A stretch of 64,000 bases of DNA, from positions 62,001-126,000 of the forward strand of contig NZ_FMXA01000003.1 in assembly GCF_900103425.1 (NCBI RefSeq), given 5' to 3'. Shown piece by piece: positions 52,288-61,733 of this stretch. The DNA comes from Dialister histaminiformans. GTDB taxonomy: Bacteria; Bacillota; Negativicutes; Veillonellales; Dialisteraceae. Position numbers and translations under genes: made by a program. The notes under the pieces are model-generated. The model was not told the origin of the DNA, made no database searches, and saw only the letters and a program-made list of their open reading frames with translations. Within the stretch, counting starts at the first letter, position 1. Each line of letters opens with the position of its first letter.

Positions 52288-52509
52288 TTATTCTACCTCG
52301 ATTGAAACAGCTTCATCCTTACGTATAGAAAGTTCATAGCCACGAACGTTCAATTCTATCGGATCGCCTAAGGGCGCCACCTTTCTTACCAGAATAGAAA
52401 CCCCTTTGGTTATCCCCATATCCATAATTCGGCGGCGTGTCCGTCCCTCTCCGTGGATTTTCTTAACCACCACGGTATCGCCTACCGGCACCTGATCTAA
52501 TGTATACAT
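52288..52509 (-). CDS. feoA: FeoA-like protein (proximal copy)
   Basis: 73 aa SH3-like domain: QVPVGDTVVVKKIHGEGRTR, RIMDMGITKGVSILV, PIELNVRGYELSIRKDEA. FeoA binds and stimulates FeoB. Between the second feoA copy and feoB. RBS GGATGGAG. Confidence 0.93.
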   Translation of the reverse strand: MYTLDQVPVGDTVVVKKIHGEGRTRRRIMDMGITKGVSILVRKVAPLGDPIELNVRGYELSIRKDEAVSIEVE

Positions 52510-52526
52510 TTCTCTCCATCCTTCTT

Positions 52527-52739
52527 TCAGATAAAAATACGCCGTGCCATAGACTTATCCAGGGCTACCCGGCTTCCTTTAACTTCTACAATAAGATTTC
52601 CTGCCATCTGACTTACTACCAGAATCATAGTATCCACTACAAAACCAAGCGTAGCCAGATGCCTGCGGATATCATCGTTACCGGAAATCTTCCGTATGAT
52701 AACTTTTTCTCCCGTCCGTGCCATGGTAAGGGGCATCAT
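52527..52739 (-). CDS. feoA: FeoA-like protein (distal copy)
   Basis: 70 aa, SH3-like, a divergent second FeoA: MARTGEKVIIRKISGNDDIR, HLATLGFVVDTMILVV, NLIVEVKGSRVALDK. The G-x-R turn is altered compared with the first copy. First gene of the operon; the two ATGs at its start both fit the AGGAGG site. Tandem feoA copies occur in several anaerobes. Confidence 0.9.
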   Translation of the reverse strand: MMPLTMARTGEKVIIRKISGNDDIRRHLATLGFVVDTMILVVSQMAGNLIVEVKGSRVALDKSMARRIFI

Positions 52740-52783
52740 ATGCTGTTCCTCCTAATTGAAAAAAAATCTCAATACCAACTATA

Positions 52784-52812
52784 AGAATAAGAGTCATTAT
52801 CAATTTTGTCAA
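52784..52812 (-). promoter_or_regulatory. feo promoter with embedded Fur-box-like sequence
   Basis: Minus strand TTGACA (52807-52812), 17 nt, TATTCT (52784-52789). The spacer and -10 read GATAATGACTCTTATTC, close to the GATAATnATTATC arms of Fur boxes; iron-loaded Fur would shut the promoter. Confidence 0.6.
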
Positions 52813-52911
52813 ATAAAAACCTGCTTTTACATATTTTACCCTTTTATTTCTCCTCTTCCATTCCCAGTGTCTATACATGACTTATTTTGTGCATATTTGT
52901 ATCTAACCAGC

Positions 52912-52952
52912 AAAAAGGGGCTGTGAAAATGAAAAATCATTTTCACGCCCCC
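52912..52952 (-). terminator. Terminator of recQ-thyA-folA
   Basis: Stem GGGGCnGTGAAAATGA with loop aaaa, followed on the minus strand by TTTTTG. Nearly the same sequence as the ompH terminator. Confidence 0.92.
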
Positions 52953-52960
52953 TGTAACTA

Positions 52961-53434
52961 TTATTTTCTGCGATAGATTACGAACGTATGTGGTATGTCC
53001 CCTTCGCCCGGGAATTCTTTCTCCTTTATCCATTCCTTTTCATCAAATGGTGGAAAAAAGGCATCTCCATCATATGCTTTTCCTACTCTGGTCATATACA
53101 CTTTATCTGCCTTTGACAGAAGAAGGCTATAGATATGTTCTCCGCCAATAACAAAATTTTCTCCTTCCGGAAGATTTTCCATAAGTGTCTCCACATCGTG
53201 AAAAAGTCTCACTCCATCTGGCACCTGGTAATCTTTTCGTCTGGACAGAACAAAGTGTGTCCTGCCCGGTAAAAGCCTTGGAAGACTTTCAAATGTTTTT
53301 CTTCCCATAATGATAGGTTTTCCCATAGTGCATTTTTTAAACCATTTCAGGTCATCTGATAAATGCCAGATCAGCTGATTATCTTTTCCAATCACGCCGT
53401 TGGCCGCTACAGCCACTATAATAGATAAACTCAT
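52961..53434 (-). CDS. folA: Dihydrofolate reductase
   Basis: 157 aa. [21 protein letters not shown] carries the substrate Asp/Trp region, GRKTFESLP and [10 protein letters not shown] bind NADPH and folate. It reduces the dihydrofolate made by ThyA, encoded just before it with ATGA overlap. Typical length. Confidence 0.95.
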   Translation of the reverse strand: MSLSIIVAVAANGVIGKDNQLIWHLSDDLKWFKKCTMGKPIIMGRKTFESLPRLLPGRTHFVLSRRKDYQVPDGVRLFHDVETLMENLPEGENFVIGGEHIYSLLLSKADKVYMTRVGKAYDGDAFFPPFDEKEWIKEKEFPGEGDIPHTFVIYRRK

Positions 53435-54225
53435 ACAGACACCTTCATTGGCAGCTTCCCTAAATGCTGATAATTTTCGAGAACAATATCTTCCGGTTTA
53501 AAATCATAAAAGTCCTTAATTTCCGGATTCAGATGCAGGCGGGGAGCCGGATAGGCTTCGTTCCTTCTGGCCAGCTGTGTTTTCAATGCCTCTACATGAT
53601 TTTCATAAATATGTGCATTGTTGATTACATGGGTAAACAGCCCCGGACGAAGACCGGACACCTGGGCAATCATGCATACAAGCGCTGCATACTGTGCCAT
53701 ATTAAAAGGAATTCCCAGCCCCATGTCCCCGCTTCTCTGTACCAGCATACAGTTTAACCGGTTATCTGCCGATACATCCCACATGGTAAGGAACGCGCAT
53801 GGCTGTAAAGCCATTTCCGGCAGGTCTTCCACATTCCACATAGAAACCACCATGCGGCGGCTCTGAGGATTTTCCTTTAATGTCTTAAGCAGTGTGTCTA
53901 CCTGGTGATATTTTGCCAGCTGATAACCATAGGCTTTCCCAATAGTGCCATCTTCCTGCATCCATTCATCCCAGACATGGCAATTCCACTGCTGCAGTAC
54001 GCGTACATCATTGGACTGCTTCTGCCAAATCCATAGAATTTCCTTTACTGACGTCTTAAAAGCTACAAATTTAGTGGTCAGAATTGGAAATTCCTTTTCC
54101 AGATCAAACTGCATAATCTGGTGTGGCAGTTTATAGGCCGGCATACCGGTGCGATTCTGCCCCAACGCCCCATTATCCAGAATATTCTGTACTATGTCCA
54201 GATATTTTGTATCTGCTAAACTCAT
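53431..54225 (-). CDS. thyA: Thymidylate synthase (phi3T / B. subtilis ThyA type)
   Basis: 264 aa. It methylates dUMP with methylene-THF. Catalytic Cys in [14 protein letters not shown], phosphate-binding Arg in [23 protein letters not shown] near the end. The His that follows the catalytic Cys in most enzymes is Ala; B. subtilis TSase A (phi3T-like) also lacks it, with Val, and shares LWIWQ.KSNDV and INPE.KDFYDF-like segments. So the enzyme belongs to that branch rather than being damaged. ATGA overlaps on both sides link recQ, thyA and folA. Confidence 0.93.
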   Translation of the reverse strand: MSLADTKYLDIVQNILDNGALGQNRTGMPAYKLPHQIMQFDLEKEFPILTTKFVAFKTSVKEILWIWQKQSNDVRVLQQWNCHVWDEWMQEDGTIGKAYGYQLAKYHQVDTLLKTLKENPQSRRMVVSMWNVEDLPEMALQPCAFLTMWDVSADNRLNCMLVQRSGDMGLGIPFNMAQYAALVCMIAQVSGLRPGLFTHVINNAHIYENHVEALKTQLARRNEAYPAPRLHLNPEIKDFYDFKPEDIVLENYQHLGKLPMKVSV

Positions 54226-56570
54226 ATATCCTCCATTGATGTTTCCATAAACTGTCTGTAAATCTTCATTATTTTAGTAAGCTCTTTCCGGTATGAACTG
54301 CCAAGCCCTGCTGGCCAGTCACCAGTCGTCTTACGCATTTCAGCAGCCTTTCTCAGTTGGTCCGCTGTCACATCATCCAACTGCCCGCTGTCTTTCAGCC
54401 GCCGGATACATTGTTCCACATATATATGGAATCCGGAATCCTGTGATTCCACATCCACGGTGCATTCAATCTGTTCCAGTCGATGCTTTGCTTCCTGCAC
54501 AGCGTTTAAGAACAACAATCCAAATTTTTCAAATTTGGCCGGACCGATACCGTAAACCGCCTTAATCTCCGATTCCTGTGACGGCCGGCGGAACGACATA
54601 TCCATCAATGTGCGGTTGGAAAGTATCTGAAATGGCTTTATTCCCTGATCATCTGCCATGCGGTTCCTTACCGACACCAGATAATCATAAATACAGGCCG
54701 CTTCTCCCCGTTCCCGTTCTCCAGCCAGATTTTTATTTTCTTCCCGAGGAGTCTCTGTCTCCTCATTGCCCTCATCACGTATAAGCTTCAGGAACCGTTC
54801 GCCATATTTTTCCAGTTTAAATACCCCTACGCCGCTGATTTGTCTCAGTTCATCCCTTGTCACAGGGCGGACTGCCGCCATCTGTTCCAGCGTAGCATCG
54901 GAAAAGATAACAAAAGGCGGTACCTGTTCCTCTTTAGCCATTTGTGTTCGAAGTCTCCGAAGCTGCTCGAAAAGGGCACCCCTGTCTCCGGTGAATTTCA
55001 GATTGTCAATAACCTGTTCGGCCGCCATCCGTTCCATACCAACAGCAGGACCCATCACCCGGCCATCGCCTGACAGGACGCGCATCGCCATCGGCGTAAG
55101 GTACAGGGAAGGATAGGGCTCTCCTTTCTGCAGAAGATATCCATCGGCCATCAGTGTATGAATCGTATCCCGGATATGTTCAGTCTTCTCAAAAGACAGC
55201 TTTCCATACGTCATCTGCTGATCCAGGTGCCTGTCCCTGATATTCCTGGAACGGCTCCCTTTCAGAATATCGGCAATAACATTGACGCCAAAGGACTCAT
55301 TGACATTGCGTATGGTCCGGAATATAAGCACGGCCACATCAGTAATATCCACCCGTGCCCTTGCATTTTCACACGACGAACAGTGCCCGCACGTATCTTC
55401 CGGTGTTTCCCCGAAATACGTAAGGATGGTATTTCTAAGACAGGCCGACGTACTGCAGTAATTAATCATCTGGTTCAGACGGCGATATTCAATATCCAGC
55501 TGCTCTGCCGGCAAATCGCTCTGCGCCAGCAGGTACTTCTGAATCCCTGCGTCCCGGGCACTGTACAACAGGATGCATTCGGCTCTGGCTCCATCCCGTC
55601 CGGCCCTTCCGGCTTCCTGATAATAGGCTTCCAGGCTTTTAGGCATCTGATAATGAATTACATACCGTACATTGCTCTTATCGATACCCATACCAAACGC
55701 ATTGGTGGCCACCATAACCTGCAGACGGTCAAAAGAGAAATCATCCTGTGCTTGTTTTCTTTCCTGCTCACTGAGGCCGGCATGATACCTCCCCGCCTGT
55801 ATTTTATGGGTTCGGAGAAGGGTATAAACGGAATCTACCGCCTTCCGGGTTGCACAATAAATAACACCGCTTTCCTGTTTATGGGTCTTTACATACCTTA
55901 AAAGCAGCTGTTCCTTTTCTTCCCTCCCCAGTCCGCGGAGCACACGGAAAGAAAGATTGGGTCTGTCCAGACCGGTTCGATAGATATCAGCATGTACCAG
56001 TCCCAGATTTTCCTTTATATCTTTTTCTACCAGCGGTGTAGCCGTGGCGGTAAAGGCCGCCATAACCGGTTTATGGGGCAGCAAATCTACAAATGTTCTG
56101 ATTTTTCCATAACTGGGACGAAAATCATGTCCCCACTGCGATACACAGTGTGCTTCATCCACAACCACCATGGACAGCGGCACCTGTCTGAGACAATCGG
56201 TAAAATAAGATGGTTCCAGTTTTTCCGGTGCCAGATACAGAATCTTTATCTTTCCCCGGTACAAATCCCGCAGTCGTTCAATTGACTCCCCAAAAGGAAC
56301 CGTACTGTTGACATAGGAAGCAGCAATCCCCTGGCGTATCAGTGATTCCACCTGATCTTTCATAAGAGAAATCAGCGGAGAAACCACAACCACCCCATGC
56401 GGCATCATCAACGCCGGCACCTGAAAACAAATCGATTTTCCCGCGCCGGTGGGCATAATGGCCAGCACATCATGGCCTGACAGAAGGGAATTGACCACTT
56501 CTGCCTGCCCTGTACGGAAACTGTCATAACCAAAGTATTCCTTTAGCACCGCTTCTGGTGATTCAGTCAT
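54222..56570 (-). CDS. recQ: ATP-dependent DNA helicase RecQ with two HRDC domains
   Basis: 782 aa. Superfamily 2 helicase core (residues 1-345): [60 protein letters not shown]. Then the zinc site ([12 protein letters not shown] and CGHCSSCE), an RQC winged helix, one HRDC (about 510-585) and a second (about 605-685), ending with a helical tail. Most RecQ proteins have a single HRDC. The frame opens at 56747, but the ATG at 56570 with AAGGGGGG is where homology begins. Confidence 0.95.
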   Translation of the reverse strand: MTESPEAVLKEYFGYDSFRTGQAEVVNSLLSGHDVLAIMPTGAGKSICFQVPALMMPHGVVVVSPLISLMKDQVESLIRQGIAASYVNSTVPFGESIERLRDLYRGKIKILYLAPEKLEPSYFTDCLRQVPLSMVVVDEAHCVSQWGHDFRPSYGKIRTFVDLLPHKPVMAAFTATATPLVEKDIKENLGLVHADIYRTGLDRPNLSFRVLRGLGREEKEQLLLRYVKTHKQESGVIYCATRKAVDSVYTLLRTHKIQAGRYHAGLSEQERKQAQDDFSFDRLQVMVATNAFGMGIDKSNVRYVIHYQMPKSLEAYYQEAGRAGRDGARAECILLYSARDAGIQKYLLAQSDLPAEQLDIEYRRLNQMINYCSTSACLRNTILTYFGETPEDTCGHCSSCENARARVDITDVAVLIFRTIRNVNESFGVNVIADILKGSRSRNIRDRHLDQQMTYGKLSFEKTEHIRDTIHTLMADGYLLQKGEPYPSLYLTPMAMRVLSGDGRVMGPAVGMERMAAEQVIDNLKFTGDRGALFEQLRRLRTQMAKEEQVPPFVIFSDATLEQMAAVRPVTRDELRQISGVGVFKLEKYGERFLKLIRDEGNEETETPREENKNLAGERERGEAACIYDYLVSVRNRMADDQGIKPFQILSNRTLMDMSFRRPSQESEIKAVYGIGPAKFEKFGLLFLNAVQEAKHRLEQIECTVDVESQDSGFHIYVEQCIRRLKDSGQLDDVTADQLRKAAEMRKTTGDWPAGLGSSYRKELTKIMKIYRQFMETSMEDI

Positions 56571-56616
56571 AAAATCCCCCCTTCTGTCTGAACAGCATAT
56601 CCTATTTATTTTATCA

Positions 56617-56659
56617 TAAAAAAGAGGCTGCAAAAAATCATTTTCGCAACCTCTTTTTA
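56617..56659 (-). terminator. Terminator of ybaK
   Basis: Near-perfect stem AAAAAGAGGnTGCnAAAA with loop atca, T-run on both sides; between the ybaK stop and recQ. Confidence 0.88.
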
Positions 56660-56692
56660 CTTCTCTCTGCTGACTTACCAGTGAGAGACCAT

Positions 56693-57169
56693 TTATTTCA
56701 TTTCCCAGCCTTTGCAGATATCTACATATCCACGGGAATGAGCACACTTTTCAAGTTCCTTAAGACTCAGCCTGACGGCACTATGATCTGTTCCTGCCGC
56801 CGGATATACTTCACTAAACCGCATGAGGGACACATCCAGATATACCGGAGTCCCTTCCGGGAGACAGAACGGACATACTCCGCCAGGTTTGTGCCCGATA
56901 AATTCTTCGCATTTAGCTCCGGGGATCATACTCGGTTTCTTATGGAAAACTGTCTTATACTTATGGTTGTCAACCCTGGCATCTCCGGCAACTACCACAA
57001 TAAGCGGTTTTCCATCCAGAAGAAATGACATGGTTTTCGCAATACGGCCTTCTTCCACTCCAAGTACAGCAGCCGCTTCTGCAACTGTAGCCGTGGGTTC
57101 AGTAAAACTGATACAGCGGTCTTCCATTCCTAATGTTGCAAAATAACTTTTTACCTTTTCAAATGACAT
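56693..57169 (-). CDS. ybaK: YbaK/EbsC-family aminoacyl-tRNA deacylase
   Basis: 158 aa. YbaK fold with KTMSFLLDGKPLIVVVAGDARVD, HKYKTVF and a conserved Lys/Gly region GHKPGGVCPF. Family members hydrolyse mischarged Cys- or Ala-tRNAPro. Which amino acid is edited is not clear. The ATG at 57169 (GGAAGGGA) is preferred to the frame start eight codons earlier. Confidence 0.88.
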   Translation of the reverse strand: MSFEKVKSYFATLGMEDRCISFTEPTATVAEAAAVLGVEEGRIAKTMSFLLDGKPLIVVVAGDARVDNHKYKTVFHKKPSMIPGAKCEEFIGHKPGGVCPFCLPEGTPVYLDVSLMRFSEVYPAAGTDHSAVRLSLKELEKCAHSRGYVDICKGWEMK

Positions 57170-57249
57170 AGATTCCCTTCCTTTCAAGTACATACAGATT
57201 TAAATATTTCTATTATATGCTTTTCCTGGGATAATGTCACTTTCACCGA

Positions 57250-58701
57250 TTATTTTAAAGCTTTCAGTGTTTCTGCAATGACCTGAATCATTATGGCAAT
57301 AGAATCCAGTTCTACAGATTCATCGGCACTGTGAATGGCATGGGTATTCGGACCTACAGAAATAATATCGGCCGATGGATTCAGATGATAGAACCGTCCG
57401 GTTTCCAGCCCACCATGGATAGCTTCTGTACGGGGCTTACGACCGGTTATCTTTTCAAAAGCTTTCTCATAAATTGGAGCCAGTTTGCTTTCTGTATTCA
57501 CCGTCCATGCCGGTTCTGCATTTCCCTGCTCATAGGCAAATCCGGTCAGCTTGGCAAAAAGTGGCAGCTTCTGGAGTAATTCCTGCAGCCGGTCATCTTC
57601 TCCGGATCTTGGCAGATATTCAAAGGATACCGCCTCTTCCGTAGTCTGAATGGTACCAATATTAGCTGAAAGTTCCGGAAGGTTTGCATAAGTCTGATTC
57701 ATCACATAGATGCCGCTATGCAACATGCAGAGCAAATCAACCAGCATTTCTGTATCCGAAGCAGAGAACACACGCTGCGGAACTTCATCAGGCTGAATCA
57801 GCAATTCGGCCTGATCTTCAATGCCATGGAACATTCTGTGGAATTTTTCAGACCATGCATGCAGTACTTCTCTGACCTTTCCTTCATTATCCGGGCTGAT
57901 GACAATAATTGCATCACAGTCAGCCGGGATTGCGTTAGATGCATCACCGCCATTAATGCTGGACAGACGATAGTCTATTCCTGCATTCCTAAGGTCAAGC
58001 AATGCTTCTGCCATAGCCTGAATAGCATTTCCCTTGCCCTGATGGATGGTTGCGCCGGAGTGACCACCACGGAACCCATGAGTTTGCAGGTGAAGCGCCA
58101 TAGTATCAGCAGTTTCCCCCCAGTTGATAATCCGTGTAAACCGGGTATGGCAACTGCCGGCAGACCCCATACAGATAACATCCAGTTCTTCAGAATCTAC
58201 ATTAATAATATAATCCAGATCCTGGATATACCGGGAATCCAGATGGGTAGCCCCGGTCATTGAGGTTTCTTCATCGGTAGTAAATATAATACGCAGCGGG
58301 CCATGTTCTACCCCGAGCTGAAGCAGAATCAGTGCAGATGCCACGCCGGCTCCATCATCAGCTCCCAGGCTTGTATGATCAGCATGAAGAATATTCCCTT
58401 CACGGATCAATTTAATCTCACTGGTCAGCGGATCAAAAGGATATCCCGGCTTGGCCACACACACCATATCCATGTGCCCCTGAATCAAAGTAAGCGGAGC
58501 CTTCTCATAACCTGCTGTAGCCGGCACATTGGCAATTACGTTATATACATCATCCTGGATTACATCGGTAACCCCCAGAGCATGAAGGCGGTTTACCAGA
58601 TAATCACTGACTGCCTTTTCATGGTGAGAAGGTCTTGGATGTCTGGCCAATCCTTTAAACTCATCCATAATCATCTCAATAAGTCTGTCCTGATCTGTCA
58701 T
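57250..58701 (-). CDS. pepD: Aminoacyl-histidine dipeptidase (PepD-type, M20)
   Basis: 483 aa. Di-zinc M20 peptidase: metal ligands in IQGHMDMVC (His), GADDGAGVAS (Asp), FTTDEETSMTGA (catalytic and bridging Glu), NVDSEE and the C-terminal HAIHSADES. Cytosolic enzyme that splits dipeptides such as Xaa-His. Divergent to an oligopeptide transporter, so the pair may serve peptide use. An extended -10 inside a perfect dyad is its likely promoter. Confidence 0.94.
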   Translation of the reverse strand: MTDQDRLIEMIMDEFKGLARHPRPSHHEKAVSDYLVNRLHALGVTDVIQDDVYNVIANVPATAGYEKAPLTLIQGHMDMVCVAKPGYPFDPLTSEIKLIREGNILHADHTSLGADDGAGVASALILLQLGVEHGPLRIIFTTDEETSMTGATHLDSRYIQDLDYIINVDSEELDVICMGSAGSCHTRFTRIINWGETADTMALHLQTHGFRGGHSGATIHQGKGNAIQAMAEALLDLRNAGIDYRLSSINGGDASNAIPADCDAIIVISPDNEGKVREVLHAWSEKFHRMFHGIEDQAELLIQPDEVPQRVFSASDTEMLVDLLCMLHSGIYVMNQTYANLPELSANIGTIQTTEEAVSFEYLPRSGEDDRLQELLQKLPLFAKLTGFAYEQGNAEPAWTVNTESKLAPIYEKAFEKITGRKPRTEAIHGGLETGRFYHLNPSADIISVGPNTHAIHSADESVELDSIAIMIQVIAETLKALK

Positions 58702-58789
58702 TGTTATCCTCCTGAAGGTTGTTTTGGAACTATCTTATCGGATAATCCTCTCCCAGCTCCCTGGACTTCGATTATCCATATTTGAATTA

Positions 58790-58813
58790 TATCCATTATA
58801 GCATTAATGGATA
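58790..58813. promoter_or_regulatory. Operator-like palindrome over the pepD -10
   Basis: Perfect 9-bp arms with a 6-nt centre. On the minus strand it contains TGCTATAAT, an extended -10. A dyad at this place usually marks a repressor site; the protein is unknown. Confidence 0.5.
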
Positions 58814-58988
58814 GTATATTCTTCCCTTCTTCTCTGTCCCATAAATTTCAAGTCAGGAATTATTCCTTTCGGCTATCATTTCACCGATTACATTTAGTTA
58901 TAGAATATTGTGAATGTATTTCGCTATGTATATCACTTATCTAACTAATCTATATATAGCCTTATTTATACACTTTACAGATAATTCA

Positions 58989-59016
58989 TTTACTAACCCG
59001 GCAAATCGTATATAAT
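58989..59016 (+). promoter_or_regulatory. Promoter candidate of the OPT transporter gene
   Basis: TTTACT (58989-58994), 16 nt, TATAAT (59011-59016), about 68 nt before the ATG. Confidence 0.5.
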
Positions 59017-59083
59017 ATAGTAATATATTAACTGCATCTTATTCCTCTTTATAAGATACAGGATTAAGATAGGAGGGCTCACA

Positions 59084-61186
59084 ATGCCAGACAAAAAGTC
59101 TTCACCTGATTCACAGGTGAAATATCCGAGTCTGCCCGAACTTACATTGCGCGGCATGCTGCTGGGTATATTGATTACTGCAATTTTTACTGCATCCAAT
59201 GTATATCTTGGATTAAAAGTAGGTCTTACTTTCTCATCCTCCATTCCGGCTGCAGTAATTTCTATGGCAGTACTTCGTTTCTTTAAAGATTCCAATGTTC
59301 TTGAAAACAACATGGTTCAGACACAGGCCTCTGCAGCAGGTACTCTTTCTGCTATCATTTTTATCCTTCCAGGCCTGCTCATGCTGGGTTACTGGCAGGG
59401 ATTCCCGTTCTGGGAAACACTGCTGCTCTGTGCCTGTGGCGGTTCTATGGGTGTCTTATTTACCATTCCACTCCGCCGTGCCATGGTCGTAAACAGCGAC
59501 CTCCCTTATCCGGAGGGCCGTGCAGCTGCAGAAATTCTCAAAGTAGGCAGCCAGATGCGCAAGGACAAGGCTGAGGGAAAGGGTAAATCCGGAAAGTCCA
59601 GTGGTATGAAGGATATTGTAGGCGGTACATTCGTAGCCGCTCTCTTTTCCCTTCTTTCCAACGGCTTCCATGTAGCCTCTTCTGAAGTAAGCCACTGGGT
59701 TTCCCTTGGCAGGACTTCCGCCACTCAGCTCCCGATGGGATTTTCCATGGCATTGCTTGGTGCCGGTTACCTCATCGGTATTGCCAGCGGCATCGCCATT
59801 TTCGTAGGTACTCTTCTTTCCTGGGGTGTATTTGTTCCATACCTGACCAGTGTAATGACTCCGGAAGCCGGCCAGGCCGCTTCTGAATTTGCTCATTCCA
59901 TCTGGGCTTCCAAAGTCCGCTTTATTGGTGCAGGCTGTATCGGTACCGCGGCGGTATGGACCTTGATTACCTTGATTAAACCGGTCATTGATGGGGTAAA
60001 AATGTCCATTGCTGCACTTCGCGATAACAAAACGGCTGAAGCCAGAGCACTCCATCATACCGATATTGACCTGGATCCAAAGACCACCGGTATTATCTTC
60101 CTGGTGATCCTGGTTGGTCTGTTTGTTGCCTTTTATTCTTTTGTAAGCGGATTCAATCTGCCGTTATCTATTTCTTTAACCTATGTATTCACCGGGATTC
60201 TGGTTGCGCTGCTCATGGGCTTCTTTGTAGCTGCTGCCTGCGGATACATGGCCGGCCTGATTGGTACTTCCGCCAGCCCGATTTCCGGCATAGGCATCCT
60301 GGGTATTATTGTTTCATCCCTGGTTGTTCTTGGTCTCAGCAAGACCTTTGAAGTATTCGATATGCCAGGCGGCGCTATGTTCTCCACCGCATTTGCTATT
60401 TTTATTACCAGTGTTATTGTCAGCATTGCCGCTATCTCCAATGATAATCTGCAGGACCTGAAAACCGGCCAACTGGTAGGTGCTACGCCCTGGAAACAGC
60501 AGGTTGCCCTCATTATCGGCTCTGTTGTAGGTGCATTCGCCATCGCTCCGGTTCTGAACCTGCTTTATCAGGCCTATGGTTTTACCGGTGCACTTCCCCG
60601 TCCCGGCATGGATCCAACCCAGGCACTGGGTGCCCCGCAGGCGACCCTGATGACTACCATCGCAGAAGGTATATTCAGTTCCACTCTGGACTGGAATTAT
60701 ATTATCTTTGGTATTTTTGTCGGTATCGCAGCCATTATTACAGACCGTCTGCTTAAACATTTCTCTCACGGGAAACTGGCACTTCCTCCGCTGGCCATCG
60801 GTATGGGTATCTACCTGCCGCCAACACTGGAACTTCCTCTGGTCATCGGTTCCGTTATGGGATATATCATTCATAAGAAACTGGCTGCACGTGCCGCGGT
60901 ACGAAGCCCTGGCCATGAACAGGAAGATATTGATGAATGTAACCATCATGGCGTCCTGTTTGCTTCCGGCCTCATCGTAGGCGAAAGCCTTATGGGCGTT
61001 CTCATCGCCATGCTCATCGTTCTTTCTGTTACCTCCGGTGGAAGTGAAAATCCGCTGGCACTGGTAGGACCTGACTTCCAGCCGGTTGCTGACTGGATTG
61101 GTGCTCTCTGCTTCATCGGCACTATCATTTATTTTATCCATCACATTTTTAAGACTCCGTTCACTCCGGAAGATAATGATAAATAA
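59084..61186 (+). CDS. OPT-family oligopeptide transporter
   Basis: 700 aa, about 16 membrane helices. Begins with PELTLRGMLLGILIT and contains SNVYLGLKVGLTFSSSIPAA, YPEGRAAAEILKVG and GIGILGIIVSSLVVLG. Bacterial members of the OPT family import small peptides or metal-chelate compounds with protons or sodium; which substrate applies here is unknown. RBS AGGAGGG 10 nt upstream. Divergent from pepD; own terminator. Confidence 0.92.
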   Translation: MPDKKSSPDSQVKYPSLPELTLRGMLLGILITAIFTASNVYLGLKVGLTFSSSIPAAVISMAVLRFFKDSNVLENNMVQTQASAAGTLSAIIFILPGLLMLGYWQGFPFWETLLLCACGGSMGVLFTIPLRRAMVVNSDLPYPEGRAAAEILKVGSQMRKDKAEGKGKSGKSSGMKDIVGGTFVAALFSLLSNGFHVASSEVSHWVSLGRTSATQLPMGFSMALLGAGYLIGIASGIAIFVGTLLSWGVFVPYLTSVMTPEAGQAASEFAHSIWASKVRFIGAGCIGTAAVWTLITLIKPVIDGVKMSIAALRDNKTAEARALHHTDIDLDPKTTGIIFLVILVGLFVAFYSFVSGFNLPLSISLTYVFTGILVALLMGFFVAAACGYMAGLIGTSASPISGIGILGIIVSSLVVLGLSKTFEVFDMPGGAMFSTAFAIFITSVIVSIAAISNDNLQDLKTGQLVGATPWKQQVALIIGSVVGAFAIAPVLNLLYQAYGFTGALPRPGMDPTQALGAPQATLMTTIAEGIFSSTLDWNYIIFGIFVGIAAIITDRLLKHFSHGKLALPPLAIGMGIYLPPTLELPLVIGSVMGYIIHKKLAARAAVRSPGHEQEDIDECNHHGVLFASGLIVGESLMGVLIAMLIVLSVTSGGSENPLALVGPDFQPVADWIGALCFIGTIIYFIHHIFKTPFTPEDNDK

Positions 61187-61196
61187 GCACCACTAT

Positions 61197-61237
61197 AAAA
61201 GATGCAGAACGACATATGTTGTTCTGCATCTTTTTAT
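61197..61237 (+). terminator. Terminator of the OPT gene
   Basis: Stem AAAAGATGCAGAACnACATATGT-type hairpin with complement ending in TTTTTATTT. Confidence 0.9.
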
Positions 61238-61261
61238 TTGCCAGTTCTGCCCTCTCTGCGT

Positions 61262-61290
61262 TTGGGACATTCTCTGAAATGCGTTATAAT
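61262..61290 (+). promoter_or_regulatory. Promoter of ridA-nitroreductase
   Basis: TTGGGA (61262-61267), 17 nt, TATAAT (61285-61290); a second TATAAT follows at 61301. Confidence 0.6.
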
Positions 61291-61331
61291 ATATCCATGT
61301 TATAATATTTTGTCATTTTTAGGAGGATGTT

Positions 61332-61700
61332 ATGAAAATTATTCACTCTGACAATGCTCCGGCAGCCCTTGGACCCTATTCCCAGGCATATGAAGCCAAC
61401 GGATTCGTATTCACTGCTGGTGAGCTCGGAATCGATCCCCAGACAGGAAAACTCCCGGAAGGCATTGCCGCTCAGGCAGAACAGGCCTGCAAAAATATTG
61501 AAGCCATTCTGGAAGCTTCCGGACTGTCCATGATGAATGTCATCAAAACAACCTGCTTCCTCGCCGACATGGCTGATTTCAAAGTCTTTAATGAAATCTA
61601 TGGAAAGCATTTCGTAAGCAAACCGGCCAGAAGCTGCTTTGCTGCCAAGACCCTTCCTGGCGGCGGGCTCTGTGTTATCGAAGCTGTCGCAGCCAGATAA
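61332..61700 (+). CDS. ridA: RidA family reactive-intermediate deaminase
   Basis: 122 aa. APAALGPYSQAYEANGFVFTAG at the start and KPARSCFAAKTLPGGGLCVI at the end, with the key Arg present. RidA removes enamine/imine intermediates from PLP enzymes by hydrolysing them to ketoacids and ammonia. AGGAGG site. A nitroreductase gene follows 33 bp downstream. Confidence 0.94.
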   Translation: MKIIHSDNAPAALGPYSQAYEANGFVFTAGELGIDPQTGKLPEGIAAQAEQACKNIEAILEASGLSMMNVIKTTCFLADMADFKVFNEIYGKHFVSKPARSCFAAKTLPGGGLCVIEAVAAR

Positions 61701-61733
61701 CATCACCTGATCTGCTTATATAAGGAGGTAGCA

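Larger units (their letters stand above)
58702..59083. other. 382-bp divergent region between pepD and the OPT gene
   Basis: No gene. It has two inverted repeats: GGATAATC (58740-58747) with GATTATCC (58770-58777), in the pepD leader, and TATCCATTA-TAGCAT-TAATGGATA (58790-58813). The second covers the pepD extended -10 TGCTATAAT (minus, 58795-58803). The OPT promoter is near its right end. Confidence 0.65.

Noticed and set aside
56571-56747. 59-residue N-terminal extension of RecQ
   Set aside because: It reads through the ybaK terminator hairpin and has no helicase homology; a good RBS precedes the ATG at 56570.
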